From Jaapia argillacea MUCL 33604 (Eukaryota; Basidiomycota; Agaricomycetes; Jaapiales; Jaapiaceae), in the NCBI GenBank assembly GCA_000697665.1, contig KL197728.1, positions 254,813 to 318,812 on the forward strand: a DNA stretch of 64,000 nucleotides. The letters are read 5' to 3'. Within the stretch, counting starts at the first letter, position 1. Each line of letters opens with the position of its first letter. Shown piece by piece: positions 15,046-26,612 of this stretch. Both the position numbers and the translations under genes were made by a program. The notes under the pieces were generated by a model. It had not been told where the DNA came from and made no database searches. It was given only the letters and a program-made list of their open reading frames with translations.

Positions 15046-15163
15046 TTTTATCTTATCACTTCGGCAAACCCAGGAAATACACCTCTACCTGCAACATCGA
15101 CACAACCACGATAAGGACCACATTGTTCTGGCCGTGGAGTTGAAATGCAGAAGCCTTTATATG
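15046..15163 (+). promoter_or_regulatory. Permease C promoter module with paired GATA sites
   Basis: TTATCTTATC at 15048-15057 (paired inverse GATA sites) is followed by GATAAGGACCACATTG at 15110-15125 and AGTTGAAATG at 15138-15147. A weaker TATA-like TTTATATG lies at 15156-15163. The decamer ends 99 bp before the ATG. The GATAAGGACCACATTG element differs from its copy B counterpart at two of 16 positions. Confidence 0.65.
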
Positions 15164-15245
15164 CGTCGTGTTCAGCTCGTAGTGTTCTCTTCAATTCCGT
15201 TTCGCTTCTCCCTCCCCCCCTTTCTTCAACTTCCAGGCGACCACG

Positions 15246-17506
15246 ATGTCAGGCGGAAATAAGCAATCCGTCGCAGCCGCCGATGAGGCCCTGCTCGCGG
15301 CCTTAGGCTACAAGCAAGAGTTCAGGCGAGCTTTCACACCTCTCGAGGTTTGTTTCAGCTTCCCCTTCCTGTGGTTTTCATTGTGTTTGACTTCTGAGAG
15401 CCAGGTGTTCGGTATTGCCTTCAGTATCATTGGGTTGATGCCGTCAATAGCGTATGTCCTGCTCCCGCTTCTATGCGAGTAACGACCCAACCCTAATAAT
15501 CTTCGTGTGGAATAGGTCAGTCTTGGTGTATGCCCTTCCAAATGGCGGACCATCAGCCATGGTTTGGGGTTGGGCAGTTGCAAGCTTTTTCATCCTGCTT
15601 GTTGGTATGGCCATGGCCGAATTGGGTTCAGCGGCTCCAACATCCGGTGGTGTCAGTTGTTCACTTCTCTGTTTGTTATCCTGCTTAAGCTCATGATGAT
15701 TGTTCCAGTTGTATTTCTGGACCCATTCATTGTCGTCTCCTCGGTGGAAGAATCTCCTTGCCTGGGTTGTTGGGTGTAAGTGTAACCTATCTATTCCGTT
15801 CTGTTGAGACTGACATTTGACTCTCCGCTGTTGGTTTGCAGATGCAAATACCATTGGGTCCATCGCGTCCATCGCTTCGATAGACTGGGGATGTGCCGTC
15901 CAAATCATGGCTGCTGTTAGCATCGGCTCTGATCAGAAATTTGTCGCCACGAGTTCGCAGACGTTGTAAGTGTACTCATCTTTTTGTAAGATTCTTTCGT
16001 TGATCGTCTTGTCTTCTCACCGCGCATAATTTAGCGGCGTATATTGTGCTATCATCCTGACGCACGCTGTCATCTGTTGTCTTGCCACCCAGGTTCTTGC
16101 CAGGTTACAAACTGCCTATGTTATCCTGAACGTTGTGTAAGTCCTAAGAACGATACATATAACAATTTCGCTGACTTTATTCCCTCAGCCTGTGCTTGGC
16201 AGTGATAATTGCACTTCCGGCGGCTACACCCAAGGAGTATATGAACACCGCAAAATTCGCTTTAGGCGGATTTGACAATGTCAGCGGATGGCCCAATGGC
16301 TTCGCTTTCATTTACAGTTTCCTCGCTCCTCTGTGGACCATCTGTGAGTTCTTGTCTGGTTCGCTGTGTCAATCTTCTTTGACATGTTCTTTCTCCAAGG
16401 CTCCTTCGACTCCAGTGTCCACATCAGCGAAGAGGCTGCAAACGCTGCCATCGCTGTCCCCTGGGCTATTACCGGTGCTATTGCTATCGCCGGTATCCTT
16501 GGCTGGGGTTGGTACTCCCGTATATGAATCAATTCTTTATAATAACATTTGAACCCCTCCCTTCCCTTTCAGCCATCAATGTTTCGCTCGCCTTCTGCAT
16601 GGGCCCAGATATCGACGCCATTTTGAACAGTCCTATTGGCCAACCGATGGCTGCAATCTTCTACAACAGCTTCGGAAAAAAGGGTACATTGACTATCTGG
16701 GCGATCGTTGTTCTAGTACAGTACGTTTTCCTCCATGTCTTGTATCGATGCATTTGATGACAACAAACCGTCACAGGTACATGATGGGTTCCAGTATGGT
16801 ACACATCTCTCTCCCCACTCGGTGTCATCAAACCTGACATCTCATCTTTGTCTCGCCTCAGGTCCTCGCTGCATCTAGACAGTCCTTCGCCTTCTCTCGT
16901 GATGGCGCTCTTCCATTCTCCGGCTGGTTGTACAGAATGAACGGCTATACCAAGACACCTGTGAATACAGTGTGGTTCACGTGCGCCGTAGCGATCGCCT
17001 TTGGTCTTCTCGCTTTCGCGGGCGCTGGTGCCATCGATGCGGTATTCGCCATCGGAGTTGTCGCCCTCTACATCGCATACGGGATCCCCATTGGTGCCAG
17101 GTTCTGGGGGACAAATGACTTCAAGCCTGGTCCTTTCTCTTTGGGCGTCTTCGTACGTGTTGATTTATTCGCCTCAGTACTTTTTGTTGCTGACTGAAGT
17201 TGACTGTAGAGCAAACCTATCGCTTACACAGCCATTGGATGGATGGTTTTCATGGGTGTTGTTTTCCTCTTCCCCGCATCACCGGCCCCTACCGTGGCCT
17301 CAATGAACTATACCATCGTTGTGATGGGTGGTATCTTGATCCTCTCACTGATTTGGTACTACTTCCCTGTATACGGTGGTGTTCATTGGTTCACTGGTCC
17401 CATTCCTACCGTCGACAACGGTGCTGATGCAGCCTCTGGCACCTCCGACGGAAGTGTGGTCAAAGAGAAGATGCATGAAGTGGATGCGCGTGTTGTGCCT
17501 GTGTAG
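15246..17506 (+). CDS. APC-superfamily amino acid/GABA permease-like transporter, copy C
   Basis: This third tandem paralogue starts at the ATG in ACGATGTCAGGCGG (MSGGNKQSVAAADEALLAAL) and ends at the TAG at 17504-17506. It keeps the family blocks FGIAFSIIGLMPSIA, MAELGSAAPTSGG, SIDWGCAVQIMAAVSIGS, SFDSSVHISEEAANA, VLAASRQSFAFSRDGALPFSGWLYRMN and YYFPVYGGVHWFTGP. It has one intron more than copies A and B, at 16721-16776, splitting VLVQ|YMMGSS; A and B are continuous there. Loop residues also diverge, for example DQKFVATSSQ and TPKEYMNTAKF, which may reflect altered substrate or simple drift. About 12 transmembrane helices. Confidence 0.9.
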
Positions 17507-17757
17507 TAGTTATCCTAAATATCGTTCCCTTAAACCTCCATACACCCTATAATGTTGCATAGTACATAGAGCTCTCCCAAATGCACTGTAATTATAATCA
17601 CGTCTTCAGTTGGTGTTGAGCGGCCCGGTATCTCCGAAGAGCTAAACTAAACCAGCATATCTCAGGCTTGTCTTGTTCCACAAGGTCGTGTGCTTCGTTT
17701 GTATATCTCTCCCCTCGTAGCATCAGAGAGAGACGGACCACCACTTCGCAATCTGCA

Positions 17758-19657
17758 ATGTCTGCCATGGCTCCTCTCAACTCCATTCTCATCACTCCTT
17801 TCGATGTCAGTCTCGTGGCCCCATCGTCTTGTCTCTCACAGAGTTTCTACGGAAACTATGGAGGCCAAGGAATATTTATCTCAGATATGGATTGCTTGCA
17901 ATCTTCGGATCACCTCCTTTCATCAGGACACATCGTTCCAGCAACTGAAGACCTCCAGCAGCTCGTTTGGTTGGAAGAGAAGGCCACTGAAGAATCGGTA
18001 AGGTCTGCAGCTCCACCCTTCACCGAGGAGCTGGACGACTTGCTATCGAGGATTTGGAACCTGAAGAGTGTCAGAGTGGAGGGTAGCTTGCTCAGCGAAC
18101 AAGAAACCTTGGAAGATGAGAAGAACGAGTTTGAGGTGCTGTTCCGAAGCGACTCCTCCGCCCTTCTCTCCGTCAGTTCGGAAACCGCACTCGTCTTGGA
18201 CACTACTCTCCCTCGTTTCGTCAGGGCTACCCCGCTCCCTCCGCAGGCAGTCCCCTTTGTGCCGGTCCCCTCCAGTGCCATTAGTCGCGTAAAGGATCTC
18301 CTTTCCTCTGTCAAGTTTGATCCCGTCGTAGCCTCTATCGTGTCGAATATTTCGATAGAGCAGATGACCAACGACATTCGTTTCCTGACAGGTTTGTCGC
18401 TCCAGTTGTATCCAGTGGGTCTTCACTCCCTAACCCCTATCTTAGGTGAAGACACGAAATCTGGAATCGTCTCCCGTCACTCCTTCTCTGAAGGAGGTCG
18501 GACCGCAGCCGCGTGGCTCTCCGACCGTTTTGAGGAAACCGGAGCTACCTGCGAGTTCCGTGATTTCTTAGTTGGGTTTGCGCCAAATGTCATCTGGTGC
18601 GTTTCTATCTCCCCAGTATTCGGAGTTTCTGATCCCTTCTCGCTTCAGCCGCTACCCTTCCACCGTCGACACCACAGCAACAGTTCTCTTGAGTGCTCAC
18701 TACGACAGTCGAGGATCCTTTGGAAGCACCCGTGCCCCGGGTGGAGATGATGATGGCTCCGGCACCACTGCTCTTCTGGCCATCGCTCGAACGATCAAGA
18801 GGAAGGGTTTGACCTTCCGATCGAACGTCGAGCTAGCTGCATTCGCAGGTGAAGAACAAGGCTTGCTCGGATCTCGTGCCTATGCTCGTACGTGTCTGCT
18901 TCTCCCAGAATTAATACCAATTCACATAGCCACCCATTCTAGGCGAGATGAAGGAGGCCAAGACGAACCTAACCCTCATGATTCAGGCTGACATGCTAGC
19001 ATACCATGCACCTGGCGAACCTGCTCAGCTTGGTTTGCCTCAATTGTGAGTCTCATAGCGTTTGCTTTACCTATCTTGCTAAGGACTTTGATATTAGCAT
19101 CGGTACTCCGGAAGTTGCTTTGCTCGTCTCGAATATGTCGTCCATCTACAGCCCCGAATTACAAGTTGGATACACGGCCGTTCGTCGATAGTATTGCGAT
19201 CACTTGCGTTGTACTCACGTTGATTTATTAGGCATGCTGCAGTGACCATCAAGTAAGCCTTCAACCTCCATCAAGTGGCGAGGTTATTTGACGCATCTTC
19301 TCCAGTCATTCCACGAGCAAGGTTTCCCCGCCACTCAAGTATTCGAACGTGCAGGACCCGTATGCCCCTTTGAATGTTCGTGCCGTGAAGCCCTCTGATA
19401 TCTCTAAATTCGCAGATCGCAGACCCCATGTATCACAACAGTGGCAAGCATTTCAACTACTTCTCACTTTCATTCGAGTGAGGACTAAAACTGTTGTTAG
19501 GTGATTTGAGTGAGCGTGAAGGCTATGATCTGGAACAAGTCAAATCAATTGCCAAGGCAGAGGTAGGTTATAACATGCCCCCACCACCCTATCTCGCTAA
19601 ACCGCGCGCTCCTAGTTCGCGGTATTGCTCCACGCCGCTGGATACGATCTTCCTTGA
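17758..19657 (+). CDS. M28-family zinc metallo-aminopeptidase
   Basis: This is a di-zinc aminopeptidase of peptidase family M28 (leucine aminopeptidase/Ap1 type). All metal and catalytic signatures are present in order: SAHYDSRGSFGS (first zinc His), PGGDDDGSG (bridging Asp), FAGEEQGLLGSRAYA (catalytic Glu followed by zinc Glu), IQADMLAY (zinc Asp) and CSDHQSFHEQGFPA (zinc His). The C-terminus is rebuilt across the intron after AKAE to FAVLLHAAGYDLP and stops at 19655-19657. Upstream of the catalytic domain is a prodomain-like region of about 200 residues. The start is uncertain. MSAMAPLNS at 17758 was chosen; an in-frame ATG at 17668 would add 30 residues, and 17767 has the best start context. 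The N-terminus is not a clear signal peptide, so secretion is not certain. Confidence 0.85.
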
Positions 19658-19886
19658 GAGAGAGAGCATACATTATATTAGAGTGTCGGTCGATGATCTC
19701 TCTGTTTATTGGTTATATTGGCCAACTACGACGTCTGAAGTCAAGTCTTCAACTGCACGTATTATAAGCGACCGCCCTCCTTCCGTCGCGGGTAACGGTC
19801 TGCCAAGGTAGACTTAGCAACTGCATACGGATTCTGAACGGAGCCCCAGCGAGCCATAATCCTGGACCGGCTACGTTATGAAAAAA

Positions 19887-22800
19887 TCACACATTCCAGA
19901 ATTCGAATGCTGGGCTGCCAGGCTCCGAGCTCTCTACGATCATCTTTGAGAAGCCCTCCTTGGTCAAAGCATCCTCTACGGTCCAGACCTCGGCATCAAC
20001 CAAGTTCAACGTCTTCTTCAAATACGGCAAGATCTCCTTCAAGACATCGGCTTCAGAGAAGGGCAGAGTTCGTTGGAATGCCGTTTGAGCACCAAATTCT
20101 GCGATTCGTTTCTAAGGCGCGTCAAAAGAGGTCAGCATTGGACATCGACGAGAAGTGAACAGAAGTGTGAACCTTGAATGTTTGGACAAACGGCATAGCA
20201 CGCTTATCTTTGATCAACCCCTGGCTGGTCAGGATCTCCCTAGCTTTCACGTCGTCAACTTTGTTGTGCTCTACACTGTACGCCTCCTTCACAGCTTGCA
20301 CGCATTGGTCTTGCCAAGCTGGGAATGCGTGGGCTACGTATATCCGCGCAGACCTGGGCTTCTTCGGATCGTAGGTCATCTTGCCCTTATTCTTGCCCAT
20401 CTTCTTGAGCAAGTTCAACTCGCCATCGCGCATCGACTTGATGGTCCCTCGGAGGTAGGCACCCGAATCAATGATAGTACGGTCGACAGGCCTAGGTGGA
20501 ACGGGGAAGCGAGCTAGCTGAACAGACTGTGGTTCTTTGAGGACAACCGACCAGATGTGTTCGGCAAAGTGAGGAGCGATGGGGGTGACGAGGAGAGCCG
20601 CAGTGCGAATCCAGTCTTTCACTAGGTCAGCATGCATGCCGATATCCCCGGTTACTTCGCGGTACCAATCGCGAGCGCTTTGCAGTTCGTAAAAGCCATA
20701 CTTTAAGGCGTCCTTGTAGAAATAGCTGAGGGGGACAATGAGTTGGGGAACGAAATTATGACGGAACCAAGGAATCTCACCCATCGTAGTGGGATTTAGT
20801 GATGTTGATCAAATCGTTGATCTCTTCCTCGAATATCCGATCGTGATATGAGCTACGTGGACCTTGTCGCATATTTGGTTCGTCCTTAGCCATTTCCTGG
20901 AGTCATGGAGCAATAAGTTTGTGTTCGGAAGCAAATAGACCACTTGACAGCCGACATACCTCGCACCAGGAGATCAAAGTATGCAAGCGCAAGATGTTGG
21001 CATTCGCAGTCTTCTCATCGAAATTTGCGTCCTCGATACCATCACCAGCGTCAGCGAGGGCAAGCCTCGTGGCATCAGCGCCAAACTTCTCGGTCGCCTC
21101 TCGCATCGTCAGGGTGTTCCCTTTGCTCTTCGACATCTTCTGACCATTCAACATCAGATGTCCATTCGCGCGCATACTCAACGGCCACTTTTCTTCCTCG
21201 AAGATAGCGGCGTGATTGTAAACGGCGAACGTCAGATGGTTCTGAATTAAGTCCTTGCCAGAAGAGCGGATGTCGAAGGGATAGAAGTACTCGAATTCGT
21301 GCCTCATTCTGTCGGCCTTTTCACGGGGGATGGGAGCGGATGCCGGCCATGCTCCTTTGCAGAAGATGTACTCCCAGACTTCGTCGGTCATCTGATCAGG
21401 GGTGATGCCCAAGGGTCCAGGTTTGCTGCCGTCGATGACGCCGCCTGTAAAGGATGGTTAACAGATGGAACATAGATCGATGAAGGTGACGTACCTTGCA
21501 ACAAGTACGCGACGGAATAATAACACATATAGATCGTAGAGTCACTCAAACTCTCGACCAAGAACTGAGTATCCCACGGCATCTTGGTGCCCAAGCCATA
21601 AGTCCTCGCACAAGCCCATTGGTTCAACCAGTTGAGGGTGCCCTCGAAGGCATTGCGCGTTTCGCCGTTGTAAGTGTTCATCTTCGCGACCAATCTATGT
21701 TCGAAAAATCAATCGACTACCCATCGTAACATCGAGTTAGAGTGCGCACTCACTTCTCTGCCTGAGCCTTCCATGACGCCTCTCCATAATCAAGATACCA
21801 CTGGTCCATAAGTGCAACAACGCATTCGTCTGCACTCCTCGAAATGACCAAGCCCTCAGGTTCGGCATACGCAAATGCCAACCCAGCCTCGATCATCGCC
21901 GATCGAACCTTCACCTTGGCATCTTGTACACTCTCACCCTTGAATTCCCCAACCAACATTTTACCATTATAAAAACCTTCCTTATACGCCAACTCCTTCG
22001 CTTCAGCCAATTGCTTGATATCTTTCTGGGAGTTGATTTTGAGCTGTTTAACGAGAGCGGGTGCGGTCATGTCGCCATAGGCCGGGGTGGTGATGACGGG
22101 TACGGGGTCGATTGAGGCCCATTTGGGGTCAATTTTGTAGAATTCAGCTTTTTTGCGGAGGTCCACGAGAGTAGCGTAGTCGTCAGGGGAGTCGGAGGGT
22201 ACCGACGTGACGACGCCAGTACCCTACAATGCGGTCAACGCGGGACGACGAAAAGTGACTGGTGGGAACTCACTTTTGTTGCAAGGACGTTTTCCATGGG
22301 TAAGACATACACTTCGGGATTGATACCGAATGGGGCCTTGATCTTGGTTCCGACAAGTTTCGAGCCATCGATTTCCAAGAGTTGCTCGACCTTGCCTCGC
22401 TCGGAGAAAACACCTTGGAAAGCCATATTTCGCGCAGCTCGACTTGTGCACAAGTATGCCTCCTTGTCGTTCGCAGCGAATACACCGTACTTGATAGCTG
22501 TCCCGACGAAGCAATTGGTCTGACCATACCTGAAAATATGAATCAATACCTTCCAGTTCAACCCAGGGTTAAAAGGTGGGCTCACATAGTTTCCGGGCGC
22601 AAAGTGGCAGCAACCAAATAAACCTTTCTCCCTCCAACCTTCCCCTCGATCTCCGAAGCGGCAGTCGGGCTCCAATCAACAACCTCCATCTTCACAGCAG
22701 TATACTCCTGCGGCCCGATTCCCTCTCCATCAGCTCGATCGTGATCCATGCAAGGTTGACCATCCTTCGGGCTGTAGATGGTATATCGCTCTCCGAACTT

Positions 22801-23708
22801 GATCTTGCCCATCTTATACAGCTTGTTGACTTGCCATCGGACGAAAGAGTCGTAATAGGGATTAGCATCGGTGGTGATGAAGGAACGTCGCCAGTCTATT
22901 CTTGAGCCCATCCGGTTGTTGTCTCGCTAAAAATCGACGTTGATACGTTTGACCTCGCGAGTAGACCAGAAAAATATGGCGGCATACCATCGCAATAGGA
23001 GGGAAATAAGTTAACCAATACTGAGGTTCAGCGAACTTCTTGATTTCAGAACGGGGGACACCGATCGATTCCATGATCTGGAACTGGTATGTCAGGCCAG
23101 TTGCCTTTGCAGCGACCTTTCCTTTGGTGGCTTTTCCGACTCCAGGTGCTCCTTGGACAGGTACAGGGCCGCTTGACGCCTCTGCTTCGGCTTCTGGCTG
23201 GTATCCCTCGAAATCCGGTCCAAACATCTCAATCTCACGAATGAGCTTGTCCGCGCACGCCTGTATTCATTCAAATCAGAAGAATCACGCGAGTGAGGTC
23301 GGAAGAGAACACACCTTGATAGGCATACCCGTTACGTGGAACCCGTGAGGGAAGAGAACCCGTTTGCCCAACATCCTCTGGTAACCCGCCGCAAACTCAA
23401 TCTTGGAGATCGTGAATGCGTGTCCCAAATGTAAAGATCCGTTCATGTAAGGGTATGGAAAGTTTCCAAACCATTTCGGGAACTTGTGTTGGATCTCTGC
23501 AGGCGTAAGGCCGGCCGTTTCTTCGAGAGTCGGTGGATTAACTTCAAAGAGACGTTCCTGCGACCATCTTTCTTGGTATTTTTCTTCGAGGGCTTTCAGA
23601 AAGTCTCGCTTGCCTGTCTGAAGAACAGGGGGATATTGTCGACCTGATAAATTGTGCAATTGCAATGGGACGTACCTGGGCAAGCTCGATGGGTGCAGAG
23701 GTCGCCAT
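19887..23708 (-). CDS. LEU1-type LARS (yeast CDC60): Leucyl-tRNA synthetase, cytosolic
   Basis: This class I aminoacyl-tRNA synthetase charges tRNA-Leu in the cytosol. The start codon at 23706-23708 gives [11 protein letters not shown], then an intron, then [15 protein letters not shown]. The HIGH-equivalent motif is GSLHLGHAF (around 23430) and the catalytic loop is KMSKSKGN (around 21115-21140). The inserted CP1 editing domain is present, with the threonine-rich segment [12 protein letters not shown] and the later [15 protein letters not shown]. Other family marks are [18 protein letters not shown] and [11 protein letters not shown]-type sequence in [16 protein letters not shown]. The C-terminal anticodon-binding and extension domains end [14 protein letters not shown]. 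There are roughly ten introns. The signatures are of the eukaryotic/archaeal cytosolic enzyme rather than the mitochondrial one. Confidence 0.95.
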
Positions 23709-24405
23709 CGCCCGGAAAGATGGAAATATAGTACAAGGGCGAAGGGGGCGTCTAAGTAGTCGCCAAATGATGACTCGATGTCACCCCGTGGGTGAACAGA
23801 TTGCAATCTAATAGGACTCTATCCTGGTATCGATTTCTTGCAAGAATCAGTTGGAATCAAGATTTCATGTAAACAGAAAAGTTTTGTGCCACTGATTGCA
23901 AACAGATACAACGCGACTGAAATGGGGAAGGTGGCTCTTGGCGTCTTGGCCACCTTGTCGCCACCACTGCTTCATCACTGTCGCACAGCCAGTGCGGGTT
24001 TTCTGCGATCATCTAAACCAGAAACGGCGCAGGAATGTACTGGGAGTCTGGGATACAGCCTTCAATTCAATATGCTCACTGAATTGTCTTCTGGGCGTCT
24101 CTTTCAACGAGGCACGGATGTTACTTCCACTTTCATGGTCCGCCCACTGATTCTTCCCACTTCCCAGGACGCAACTGTACGCAACCACTTTCCCTATATT
24201 CATTATCGCGGAGACCTTGGGGACTTCTTTGGACGGGAGACCGTCTTCTCTCGGCGATACCATCCCGGCCTTTTGCTCAGAACCGCAGAGTTCGAACTCT
24301 AATAGATAGCAGGTCGGTTCCTGATTACCGAACAGACTTATAATAGGCCTGCGGTACACACCTTCCGTTTGTATAATCGCCCACCTCCCCCGAGTCTTCA
24401 TCGCG
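23709..24405. other. Divergent intergenic region between LARS and the glycosyltransferase-like gene
   Basis: Nearly 700 bp between two start codons. It contains moderately long open frames on both strands, which I regard as chance. No recognisable promoter motif beyond AT-rich stretches was identified. Confidence 0.5.
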
Positions 24406-26144
24406 ATGAAGGCACGTCTGAACGGTTTCGTGTGCGGGACAGTCGTGTTCCTCGGAGTATTGTGGACAGGTCACTCCTGGTTCTCCCAGTCCGAGCCTCA
24501 CCCCTCCGAATCACCAATCCTCGTATCTGCCCCTCAAGTCCCAGTACCAAACGCCGACGACTTCTATCCTGTGCGTCGGCGCGTCGCAGTGGCCACCACC
24601 TTCTTTGCTCATATGGACGTCTATCTATCTCTTACGCATACCCTTCAAACTGTTCTTGACGTTCACGGAGGCAGCGTAGACGTTTATGCTTGGACACCCT
24701 TCGGGTACGGCTTCCAAGAGATTGTCGATGAGCTTCACCTGTATCACGGCGACGTTATGAGTCCAGATTTACTCTATCCTGCCATGCGTTCACGCAAGTT
24801 ATACCCGGAGGAAGAAGGGGCAATGATCGACACACTGGTTCTTGGCACTTGTGAACTAGAGTACGCCTAAAATCATCACCCCTCGACATGAGCCCTGGCT
24901 AAACCAAACAAGTTTATCACAGACAGCTGATGCATTGCTCGAAATCTGGGACGCTCGCCCAGCAGATAAAAAGTTTACAATCGTTTGTATCGTCCACAAC
25001 GCGCTGGATACAAACTGGCATCGTCACATACTCCCATTCGCCCAGCGAAGTTCTATCAGGCTAGTGGCAATATCGGACCAGTGAGTCTCCCTTCCTCCCT
25101 AGTTTGACTTGCATGACCGCTGATTCCTGCTGATCCAACTGTGCAGTGTCGCAGAAACCTTTCGACGCATAATGCAAGGACTCGCGGATGCCCAAGTTGA
25201 CTCTCCAGGTTATGAATATGTTGACGTCGACGTTTACGTTCCGGTTCTCGACCTTCCGTCCACGAGATTTCTACCCTTCGTTGACGCCTCAAGGAGAACA
25301 TTGTCTCAGGTGGTCATACAGGGGTTCTTTGATGCCCTCAGAAGAAATTATAACCGCGTTTTTGACGATCTCATCGCGTCGTTGGAAGGTCTGCACCCCT
25401 CATCAGTCGACGTTGTCCCTGCCGCCATGTTGATATTTACCCCACTTTACAGAGGATCCACAAGTATGGGGTTACTTACCTCTATCTGCGGGCCAGACGG
25501 CATATGAACCTGACTTGGAGTTGGACTCCTGGCCGTTTAACTTGAACATCGTCGGCACTGGATATATGGAAATCCCTCCCATATTGGCCAACGTCGTCCG
25601 AGTTCGCACTGAACTACCATATCCTGAATACTATGCATTGATGCAAAAAATGGATATCGTCTTGCCCGCTTTTGGAGGGTCTACGTGTCAGTCTGCCCTC
25701 CCCCTAATAGGTTTCTGGCTTGACCATAGCTGACGCGTTGGCGTGACAGACTATCAAGAAATGGCCAGCTCGACGGTTGCGATGGCGGTTGAATGTAACG
25801 TACGTTCGACATTCGGGCACTCATCCTAGTTCCCATCCTCATCAATACCCTTCGCCCAGGTACCCCTCCTCGTCACCCAGCGATTCAAAGATGCATACGT
25901 ATACGCCAATGACTCCCGCGTCGTCGTAACACGTCCGCAAGGCCTGTCTGATGTTGCAGCCCTCAAGGCGTTACGAACCAGAAACTGGCAACCCAGACCT
26001 GGTGATATACCTCAGTTCACCGAGGATGTGACTCGGATGGTAGCTCAAGGCTGGGTGCGTTCTGCAGAAGATTACCAGACGTTCAAGGAGGAGTTGTGGG
26101 CGAAGAACGCAGAGGTTGTGCGGAGAATACTGTCGGATTCATGA
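24406..26144 (+). CDS. Glycosyltransferase-like protein with N-terminal membrane anchor
   Basis: The protein starts MKARLNGFVCG followed by one hydrophobic segment (residues about 8-25), which fits a signal anchor for the Golgi or ER. The rest looks like a GT-B glycosyltransferase: ATTFFAHMDVYLSL near the N-terminus, IDTLVLGT, FTIVCIVHNALDTNW, IRLVAISDHVAETF, LNIVGTGYMEIPP, and the acceptor/donor-side stretch LPYPEYYALMQKMDIVLPAFGG followed by YQEMASSTVAMAVECNVPLLVT. The last resembles the nucleotide-sugar binding region of GT family 4-like enzymes. About six exons; the splice after VLGT is ambiguous (donor GTGAAC or GTACGC). It ends at the TGA at 26142-26144. Donor and acceptor sugars cannot be inferred, and no DXD motif is obvious. 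Confidence 0.65.
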
Positions 26145-26612
26145 AAGGGACGGCCGTGCAATGTGGAGTATATTCTGGGTTACGCAGATTGCGGATAGAC
26201 GTTCATTCGACACTCGAACAGACACTAGATCATATGGATATTTAAGTTGTAGTATTATCTACTATACAATACCACGCAGGCAACCAGTGTTTGACAAACT
26301 ATAGGAGTAGTTGGGGGCAGCGTCGACTCCGCACAAGAAACTACATACACGTTATGGCGATTTTATGGATAAACAACTTGATACCTCAGCACATGGTCGA
26401 CATGAGCCCAAATTCAAAGAGAGATACGACACCAGAGGCGGCATATACAGTCCATCATTGATCCCAAAGGAATGAAATGAGTGTCCAAGAGGGAGGAGTT
26501 CGGTGGTGGTATCATAAGCAGTGGTATAGCGAACTAATGGTGGCTGTGGATGAATCACGAAACCTCACCAGCAGGGCGAGGGTTAGGGAGGGCATAAGTA
26601 GTGTGCTTCTGG
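26145..26612. other. Convergent intergenic region
   Basis: About 470 bp between the stop codons of two converging genes. It is expected to hold both 3' UTRs and polyadenylation signals. No gene is visible. Confidence 0.6.

Noticed and set aside
23838-24302. Plus-strand frame of 154 codons in the LARS upstream region
   Set aside because: It begins in the divergent promoter region, has no splice partners and reads as random composition.
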